From an uncultured Collinsella sp. (GTDB lineage Bacteria > Actinomycetota > Coriobacteriia > Coriobacteriales > Coriobacteriaceae), in NCBI GenBank assembly GCA_900544755.1, contig UQWQ01000020.1:1-27331 (forward strand): 27,331 nucleotides of DNA. Direction: 5' to 3'. The notes beneath the pieces were generated by a model. The model worked only from the letters and a program-made list of their open reading frames with translations, was not told the origin of the DNA and searched no databases. Position numbers and translations under genes: made by a program. Shown here piece by piece: positions 22,181 through 27,331 of this stretch; position 1 is the stretch's first letter, and each line of letters opens with the position of its first letter.

Positions 22181-22856
22181 TCCGATTCTGCTGACCGCCA
22201 TCTGCGCCGTGGTCTCGTTCTTTATCGGGGCGATTCCGTTTGGCCTGATCTTGGGCCGCGTGTTCAACCACACCGACATTCGCAAGGCGGGTTCCGGCAA
22301 CATCGGCACCACCAACGCCCTGCGCGTGGCCGGCCCCAAGGTGGCCGCGCTCACCCTGCTGCTCGACTGCCTTAAGGGCGCCATCTGTGTCCTTATCGCC
22401 CGTCCGCTCATCGCGGGCGTGGGCTATGGCTTCCCCGTGAGCATCATGGCCCCCGGCGCCGCCGGCGACTGGATGCTTGGCTTCGTCTGCCTGGCAGCCG
22501 TGTGGGGCCATATCTTCTCGCCCTACCTTAACTTCCATGGCGGCAAGGGTATCGCAGTTGGTCTGGGTGTCATCCTCGCCTGGTACTGGCCTATTGGCCT
22601 GTCGCTGCTGGGCATGTTTATCGTAGCCGTCGCCATCACCAAGTATGTGTCAGTGGGTTCGCTTGCCGCAGCCATCGGACTTCCTATCGCTGCTTGCGCG
22701 GTCTTTCCGTACAGCAGCCTAGGCCTCAAGTTCTGCATGGCGATGATCGGCATCACCGTGGTGTGGGCCCATCGCTCGAATATCCAAAAGCTCATGGCCG
22801 GTAAGGAGTCCAAGCTCTCGTTTACCAAGCGCGTCACCGAGCCCGACGATAAGTAG
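22173..22856 (+). CDS. plsY: Acyl-phosphate:glycerol-3-phosphate acyltransferase
   Basis: PlsY transfers an acyl group from acyl-phosphate to glycerol-3-phosphate, starting phospholipid synthesis in most bacteria. The 227-residue membrane protein has the three conserved cytoplasmic motifs: IGAIPFGLILGR near the N-terminus, KAGSGNIGTTNALRVAG near 36, and GHIFSPYLNFHGGKGIAVGLG near 112. Five or more membrane segments are visible. It is slightly longer than usual because of the YGFPVSIMAPGAAGD loop. The ATG at 22173 has AAGGAG about seven bases upstream inside the der coding sequence. The product feeds PlsC, and its substrate comes from GpsA encoded next. Confidence 0.95.
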   Translation: MHNPILLTAICAVVSFFIGAIPFGLILGRVFNHTDIRKAGSGNIGTTNALRVAGPKVAALTLLLDCLKGAICVLIARPLIAGVGYGFPVSIMAPGAAGDWMLGFVCLAAVWGHIFSPYLNFHGGKGIAVGLGVILAWYWPIGLSLLGMFIVAVAITKYVSVGSLAAAIGLPIAACAVFPYSSLGLKFCMAMIGITVVWAHRSNIQKLMAGKESKLSFTKRVTEPDDK

Positions 22857-22865
22857 GAGAGAGTC

Positions 22866-23873
22866 ATGAATGTTGCGCTGATTGGCTCCGGCTCCTGGGG
22901 AACCGCCGTCGCCGGCCTCGCCGCCGAGCGAGCCGAGCGCGTGACCATGTGGGCCCACAGCGAGCAAACGGCCACCGGCATCAATGCCGAGCACCGCAAT
23001 CCCCGGTATCTGGTGGACTACGAGCTGCCCGGCAACGTTGTCGCCGCCACGGACCTGTCGCAGGCGCTCGACGGCGCCGAGGCCATCATCTTTGCCGTGC
23101 CCTCCACGCACCTGCGCAGCGTATGCCATCAGGCAGCACCCTTCATCGCCGCCGACACCCCGGCACTCTGCCTCACCAAGGGTATTGAGCCCGAATCCGG
23201 CCTGCTTATGAGCGAGGTCATCGCCAGTGAGATCGGCAACGAGTCGCGTGTCGCGGCGCTCTCGGGCCCCAACCATGCCGAGGAGATCTGCCGCGGCGGG
23301 CTTTCTGCCGCCGTCATCGCCAGCAAAGATCCGCAGGTAGGGGAGACCTTTAAGGACCTGCTCCTGTCCACGGCATTCCGCATCTACCTGTCGCAGGACA
23401 TGACCGGTGTCGAGGTCTGCGGCGCCATGAAAAACGTCATCGCCATCGTGTGCGGCATCTCCGCCGGTACCGGCGCGGGCGACAACACGCTCGCCCTTAT
23501 CATGACGCGCGGCCTGGCCGAGATCAGCCGCCTGGTGCACGCCCGCGGCGGGCAGGCCATAACCTGCATGGGACTTGCCGGCATGGGTGACCTCATCGCC
23601 ACCTGTACCTCGGAGCATTCGCGCAACCGCACCTTTGGCTACGAGTTTGCCCACGGCGTGTCGCTCGACGAGTACCAGGCGCGCACGCATATGGTCGTGG
23701 AGGGCGCCGTCGCAGCCCGCAGCGTCAGCGAGCTTGCCCGTTCACTGGGCGTAGACATTCCGCTCACCTTTGCCGTGGAGCAAACGCTCTACAACGGTGT
23801 TACTTTGGATAGGGCGCTCGAGATTCTCACCGACCGCGTCCCTTCTCAAGAGTTCTACGGACTCACCGACTAG
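22866..23873 (+). CDS. gpsA: Glycerol-3-phosphate dehydrogenase [NAD(P)+]
   Basis: GpsA reduces dihydroxyacetone phosphate to sn-glycerol-3-phosphate for phospholipid synthesis. The 335-residue protein has the dinucleotide-binding motif GSGSWGTAVAGL (residues 7-18), the family signatures LSGPNHAEEICRGGLSA near 133, GVEVCGAMKNVIAIVCGISAGTGAGDN near 180 (catalytic Lys within GAMKN), and GLAGMGDLIATCTSEHSRNRTFG near 238. Length is normal. TAGGAGAGAG precedes the ATG. It follows plsY by nine bases, so the enzyme making glycerol-3-phosphate and the enzyme using it are cotranscribed. Confidence 0.97.
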   Translation: MNVALIGSGSWGTAVAGLAAERAERVTMWAHSEQTATGINAEHRNPRYLVDYELPGNVVAATDLSQALDGAEAIIFAVPSTHLRSVCHQAAPFIAADTPALCLTKGIEPESGLLMSEVIASEIGNESRVAALSGPNHAEEICRGGLSAAVIASKDPQVGETFKDLLLSTAFRIYLSQDMTGVEVCGAMKNVIAIVCGISAGTGAGDNTLALIMTRGLAEISRLVHARGGQAITCMGLAGMGDLIATCTSEHSRNRTFGYEFAHGVSLDEYQARTHMVVEGAVAARSVSELARSLGVDIPLTFAVEQTLYNGVTLDRALEILTDRVPSQEFYGLTD

Positions 23874-23891
23874 CGCAGAAAGGCTACTACC

Positions 23892-24563
23892 ATGGGTTCC
23901 ATTAAAATCGCTCCGTCCGTCCTCTCGGCCGACATGGCCAACCTCAAGGGCGAACTCGACAAGATCGCCGGTGCCGACTACGTGCACTTCGACGTTATGG
24001 ACGGTCACTTTACCGGCAACCTCACCTTTGGCGTTGACATCCTTAAGGCCGTCAAGCGCTCCACCGATGTACCGGTCGACGCGCACCTCATGGTGTCGAA
24101 CCCCGACGAGACGGTCGATTGGTACGCCGACGCCGGTGCCGACATGATCACCGTCCACTACGAGGCTTCCACGCACCTGCACCGAACGCTCACCCATCTG
24201 CAGCAGCGCGGCGTCAAGGCCGGCGTGGTGCTCAACCCCGCCACCCCCGTGTGCGTGCTCGAGAGCATCATCGACGTCGTCGATATGGTGCTGCTCATGA
24301 GCGTGAACCCGGGCTTTGGCGGCCAGAGCTTTATCCCGGGCACTCTGCATAAGCTCCACGAGCTCAAGGCCATGTGCGAGCGCCACGGCGTTTCGCCCAT
24401 GATCGAGGTCGACGGTGGCATTTCTCCCAAGAACATTGCCGAGGTCGTCAAGGCCGGCGCCAACGTGCTCGTGGCCGGTTCTGCCGTATTTAAGTCCGAA
24501 GATCCCGCTGCCGAGGTTGCGCTGCTGCAGAAGCTGGGCAACGAGGCCGCACAGGAGGCATAA
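23892..24563 (+). CDS. rpe: Ribulose-phosphate 3-epimerase
   Basis: Rpe interconverts ribulose-5-phosphate and xylulose-5-phosphate in the pentose phosphate pathway. The 223-residue TIM-barrel protein has the metal and catalytic landmarks PSVLSADMANL, VHFDVMDGHFTGNLTFG, DAHLMVSNPDE, VLLMSVNPGFGGQSFIP and IEVDGGISPKNI. Length is typical. AGAAAGG lies before the ATG. It follows gpsA by 18 bases and precedes the desulfurase gene by six, within the same co-directional run. The usual neighbours rsgA or a PPM phosphatase/PASTA kinase set are not present here. Confidence 0.97.
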   Translation: MGSIKIAPSVLSADMANLKGELDKIAGADYVHFDVMDGHFTGNLTFGVDILKAVKRSTDVPVDAHLMVSNPDETVDWYADAGADMITVHYEASTHLHRTLTHLQQRGVKAGVVLNPATPVCVLESIIDVVDMVLLMSVNPGFGGQSFIPGTLHKLHELKAMCERHGVSPMIEVDGGISPKNIAEVVKAGANVLVAGSAVFKSEDPAAEVALLQKLGNEAAQEA

Positions 24564-24569
24564 ACCCTT

Positions 24570-25748
24570 ATGACCGCAGGTCAAAACCGCATACCCGTGA
24601 ATCTTGACTATGCCGCCTCGACGCCCATGCGCGCCGAGGCGCTCCTTGCGCAGCGCGAGTACGACGACAGCGAGCTTGCCGGCGTCAACCCCAACTCGCT
24701 GCATTCGCTCGGCCGCAAGGCTGCCGCGCGTCTGGAGGTTGCACGTCGCGAGATCGCCCGCAGCTTTGGCGCGCGCGTCCGCCCGTCCGAGATTGTACTG
24801 ACCAACGGCGGCACCGAAGCCAACCAGCTGGCGCTGCTCGGTCTTGCCGAGGGCGCTCGTCAGCGCGATCGCAAGCGCGATCGTGTCATCGTTTCGGCCA
24901 TCGAGCACGATTCGATTCTGGACAACCTGCCGTTGCTGCGTGCCGCCGGCTTTACCGTCGACCTGGTGCAGCCCTGCCGCATGGGCTACATTGAGCCTGC
25001 CACGCTTGTCGAGCTGCTAGGCGACGACGTGGCGCTCGTGAGCATCATGGTTGCCAACAACGAGACCGGCGTGGTGCAGCCCATCCGCGAGCTTGCCGCG
25101 GCCACGCATACCGTTGGCGCCCTGTTCCACACCGATGCCATCCAGGGGTATCTGCATATTCCGCTCGATGTCACCGAGCTGGGCGTCGACGCCATGTCCG
25201 TCGCAGCCCACAAGATTGGCGGTCCCGTGGCATCTGGCGCACTCTACCTTAAGAGCCACACGCCGCTGCGCCCGCGCATCTTTGGCGGCGGACAGGAGGC
25301 CGGTCGTCGTGCCGGCACGCAAGACCTGCGAACGCAGCTCGCCTTTGCCGCTGCCGCCTCGTCTCTGACGCCCCATGTGGCTCAGGAGCGCGCGAAGCTG
25401 CAAGCCCTTTCCGACAAGCTCTACGCCACGCTTACGGCTCATCCGCGTATTCATGCCACCATGGGCGACTACGCACAGGCCGATCGCCTGCCGGGCATGG
25501 TGTCGATCTACGTTGATGGCATGGACTCCGAGGAGCTCATCGTCAAGCTCGATGCCGCCGGCTTTGAGGTTTCGGCCGGCTCGGCGTGCTCGAGCGGCAG
25601 CATGGACCCGAGCCATGTGCTCAGCGCCATGGGCATTGGTCGCGAGCAGGCACTAGGTGCACTGCGCATTTCCTTTGACGACCGCGTGAATCCGGACGAT
25701 CTGGACGAGTTTGCCCAGACGCTGCTCTCGATCGCAGGTGCCGCATGA
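24570..25748 (+). CDS. Cysteine desulfurase, NifS/IscS family (class V aminotransferase)
   Basis: The PLP enzyme removes sulfur from cysteine as an enzyme-bound persulfide for Fe-S clusters or tRNA thiolation. The 392-residue product shows LDYAASTPM near residue 10, TNGGTEANQLALLG near 80, SAIEHDSILDNLP near 110, NNETGVVQPI near 160, the HTDAIQ strand, the PLP lysine in VAAHKIGGPVASGALY, and the catalytic-loop cysteine in SAGSACSSGSMDPSHVLSAMG, matching the IscS/NifS (group I) type. No iscU or mnmA partner is visible in the window, so its acceptor is unknown. The gene end overlaps the next gene by four bases (ATGA). The binding site before the ATG is poor, suggesting coupling to rpe. Confidence 0.93.
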   Translation: MTAGQNRIPVNLDYAASTPMRAEALLAQREYDDSELAGVNPNSLHSLGRKAAARLEVARREIARSFGARVRPSEIVLTNGGTEANQLALLGLAEGARQRDRKRDRVIVSAIEHDSILDNLPLLRAAGFTVDLVQPCRMGYIEPATLVELLGDDVALVSIMVANNETGVVQPIRELAAATHTVGALFHTDAIQGYLHIPLDVTELGVDAMSVAAHKIGGPVASGALYLKSHTPLRPRIFGGGQEAGRRAGTQDLRTQLAFAAAASSLTPHVAQERAKLQALSDKLYATLTAHPRIHATMGDYAQADRLPGMVSIYVDGMDSEELIVKLDAAGFEVSAGSACSSGSMDPSHVLSAMGIGREQALGALRISFDDRVNPDDLDEFAQTLLSIAGAA

Positions 25749-26554
25749 TCGTCGCCGAGCTTGAGCGCGCGCTACTGGCACGCTATCCCAAGACGGACAC
25801 CGAGCCCTGGGACCACGTAGGACTCTCCGTTGGCGATCCGGCCGCGGAGATCACCGGCGTTGCCTGCGCACTCGATGCGACTGAGGCTAATGTTCGACGC
25901 GCCCAAGAAGCAAGCGCCAACGTGCTGCTGACGCATCATCCCATATACATCAAGGCACCCGAGGCCTTTTGTCCGGCGGATGCCACACGACCCCAGTGCA
26001 GTGCGGCCCTCTACGAGGCTGCCCGCTGCGGGGTGAGCATTATCTCGCTCCACACCAACCTGGACCGCTCGCACGAAGCCCGTGTCTGCCTGAGCAAGCT
26101 GCTGGGTGCCGCACCCGTGAGCTCACTGGAGCACGTGGACGACCCCGAGGCCACCGGCCTGGGCGCACTTGCAACGCTCAACGACCCGTGCACGCTGCGC
26201 GATCTTGCCACCCGTGCTGCCACGGCCTTTGGCAGCGACCCGCGTGTGTGGGGCAAAGCTGATCGCCCGTGCCGCACCGTCGCCATTTTGGGCGGCTCCC
26301 TGGGCGACTTCGGAGAGCTCGCCATCGCCGCGGGCGCAGATGTTGTCGTGACGGGCGAGGCGGGCTATCACGTGGCGCAAGACCTTGCTTTACGCGGGCT
26401 GCCGGTGATCCTGCTCGGCCACGATCGCTCCGAGGAGCCGTTCGTGGATATCTTGATGAACTCTGCGGTTGACGCCGGGGTCGACCCCCGTCATGCGATT
26501 AAAATACTGAACCCTTGCCAATGGTGGACTGTGACAAAAGGAGAGAACTTATGA
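25745..26554 (+). CDS. Nif3-like dinuclear metal-centre protein (DUF34)
   Basis: The 269-residue protein belongs to the NIF3/YbgI/YqfO family (PF01784), toroidal hexamers with two metal ions per subunit. Metal-site segments are visible: LLTHHPIYIK near residue 60, ISLHTNLDRS near 100, and the C-terminal GHDRSEEPFVDIL. GSLGDFGELAIAAGADVVVTGEAGYHVAQDLA near 185 is a further family landmark. The protein begins VAELERALLARYPKTDTEPWDHVGLSVGDP. The biochemical function is not settled; GTP cyclohydrolase I type 2 annotations for this family are doubtful. It is joined to its neighbours by 4-base ATGA overlaps at both ends. In many Gram-positive bacteria the gene is followed, as here, by a zinc-ribbon coiled-coil protein gene. 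Confidence 0.92.
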   Translation: MIVAELERALLARYPKTDTEPWDHVGLSVGDPAAEITGVACALDATEANVRRAQEASANVLLTHHPIYIKAPEAFCPADATRPQCSAALYEAARCGVSIISLHTNLDRSHEARVCLSKLLGAAPVSSLEHVDDPEATGLGALATLNDPCTLRDLATRAATAFGSDPRVWGKADRPCRTVAILGGSLGDFGELAIAAGADVVVTGEAGYHVAQDLALRGLPVILLGHDRSEEPFVDILMNSAVDAGVDPRHAIKILNPCQWWTVTKGENL

Positions 26555-27270
26555 GCGCCGGCGCTACGCTACTCAAGCTGCAACAGATCGATTTGGAGCT
26601 CGCCCGCAACAAGAGCGAACTTGCCAATATGCCGGAGCTCAAGGAGCTCGCTTCCAAGCGCAAGACCTATGTGAAGCTCAAGTCCGAGATGACCAAGCTC
26701 TACGCCCAACGCAAGGATCTGGACATTGAGCTCGACGATCTCAACACTACCGAGATCCAGACCAATAACGCCATCGAGGCCGCCAAGAAGCGTCACGTCG
26801 ATGGTTCTGACTACCGCGAGGTGCAGGACCTGGAGAACGAGCTTGCCACCCTGGCCAAGCGCCTGGACAAGATCGAGCACACCCGCAAGGACGTCGTTGT
26901 CGCCCATAAGGAGGCGCTCGACCGCGAGACTCGCGCGCAGGCCATCATCGCCAAGTTCGAGGAGGGCGTGAAGGCCGATACCAAGGCCGCCCGCGCCAAG
27001 GCCGCCGACCTGCAGGCCCAGATCGATGCCGCCACCAAGGAGCGCACCGCCCTTGCCGCTACGCTGCCGACCGACGTGCTCACCGACTACGAGCGCCTGC
27101 TCAAGCAGTTCCGCGGCCTGGCTGTTGAGACCATCCAGGGTAACATCCCTACGGTCTGCCACACCGCGCTGCAGGCTTCGTCCATGAGCGACCTCAACCA
27201 CGACGGTAGCGAGATTACGCACTGTCCGTACTGCCACCGCCTCCTGGTGCTCCCGAGTAAGGAAGCCTAG
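26551..27270 (+). CDS. Coiled-coil protein with C-terminal zinc ribbon (DUF164/CT398-like)
   Basis: The 239-residue protein is mostly one long charged helical hairpin (about residues 5-175: LLKLQQIDLELARNKSELANMPELKELASKRK onward), followed by a small C-terminal ribbon. The family (PF02591) normally carries two C-x2-C pairs. The second pair, HCPYCHRLL, is present, but the first reads PTVCH, so its first Cys is replaced by Pro. Metal binding may use the neighbouring His or be lost. Function is unknown; a chlamydial homolog, CT398, binds sigma-54 and secretion proteins. ATG at 26551 overlaps the Nif3-like stop, with AAAAGGAG upstream. The next gene starts two bases after the stop. Confidence 0.9.
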   Translation: MSAGATLLKLQQIDLELARNKSELANMPELKELASKRKTYVKLKSEMTKLYAQRKDLDIELDDLNTTEIQTNNAIEAAKKRHVDGSDYREVQDLENELATLAKRLDKIEHTRKDVVVAHKEALDRETRAQAIIAKFEEGVKADTKAARAKAADLQAQIDAATKERTALAATLPTDVLTDYERLLKQFRGLAVETIQGNIPTVCHTALQASSMSDLNHDGSEITHCPYCHRLLVLPSKEA

Positions 27271-27272
27271 CG

Positions 27273-27331
27273 ATGACGGCGGCATCCAACAATTCAATGC
27301 AACTTGAGGGAAAAACGATCCTGCTGGGCAT
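27273..27331 (+). CDS. Start of probable CoaBC (partial, cut by window end)
   Basis: Nineteen codons are visible: MTAASNNSMQLEGKTILLG. The LEGKTILLG stretch resembles the first strand of bifunctional phosphopantothenoylcysteine decarboxylase / phosphopantothenate-cysteine ligase, which usually starts LKGKKILLGVTGGIAAYK. AAGGAA lies nine bases before the ATG. The rest is outside the window, so the assignment is tentative. Confidence 0.5.
   Translation, partial: MTAASNNSMQLEGKTILLG

Noticed and set aside
1..27331. CRISPR arrays, tRNA or rRNA genes, insertion sequences, phage or toxin-antitoxin genes
   Set aside because: I looked for regularly spaced repeats, cloverleaf-like GGTTCRAATCC blocks, transposase or integrase motifs and small overlapping gene pairs of toxin type, and found none that hold up.

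Overview
The window is a dense, GC-rich (visually about 60-65%) bacterial chromosome segment. Strong AGGAGG-type ribosome binding sites, many stop/start overlaps, and the protein set (DUF47/PiT pair, M18 aminopeptidase, ScpAB, RluB, Cmk, PlsC, IspH, DUF512, Der, PlsY, GpsA) point to an anaerobic actinobacterium of the Coriobacteriia, most likely Collinsella or a close relative. The taxon is inferred from protein character and was not tested by a search. No rRNA, tRNA, insertion sequence, phage gene or CRISPR array was seen.

Layout. Positions 1-1619 (minus) hold a phosphate uptake pair: a PiT transporter followed by a DUF47 PhoU-like protein cut by the window edge. Positions 1870-4978 (plus) carry four separately transcribed genes: a small conserved protein, a Bax-inhibitor-1-like membrane protein, a microbial-type PARG/macrodomain protein lacking one signature glutamate, and an SGNH hydrolase. 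They are separated by clear rho-independent terminators. Positions 4979-5230 are non-coding and hold two copies of a palindromic repeat and a terminator. Positions 5231-7676 (minus) form a thiamine locus: thiD, and thiC behind a TPP riboswitch. Then come a membrane-anchored protein of unknown function (plus), yaaA and an M18 aminopeptidase (both minus).

From 10783 to the end everything is on the plus strand. The first gene is the most unusual object here. Its first ~712 codons encode DNA polymerase I up to just after motif A. It then changes in frame into the C-terminal ~165 residues of an ABC-F ATPase. Polymerase motifs B and C and both ABC ATP-binding cassettes are absent. It is either a real deletion fusion or an assembly artefact. 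It is followed by a small membrane protein and an M50 protease, then by a tightly packed housekeeping run: scpA-scpB-rluB-cmk-plsC-ispH-DUF512-der-plsY-gpsA-rpe-cysteine desulfurase-Nif3-zinc ribbon protein-(coaBC start). No terminator was seen in that run and most gaps are under 20 bases.

Taken together, the plus-strand run links chromosome segregation (ScpAB), ribosome maturation (RluB, Der), nucleotide supply (Cmk), phospholipid synthesis (PlsC, PlsY, GpsA), isoprenoids (IspH), the pentose phosphate pathway (Rpe), sulfur transfer and CoA synthesis, which is a growth-coupled core. I saw no clearly novel defence or mobile system. The best candidates for follow-up are the polA/ABC-F chimera, the PARG homolog lacking a catalytic glutamate, and the palindromic repeat pair.
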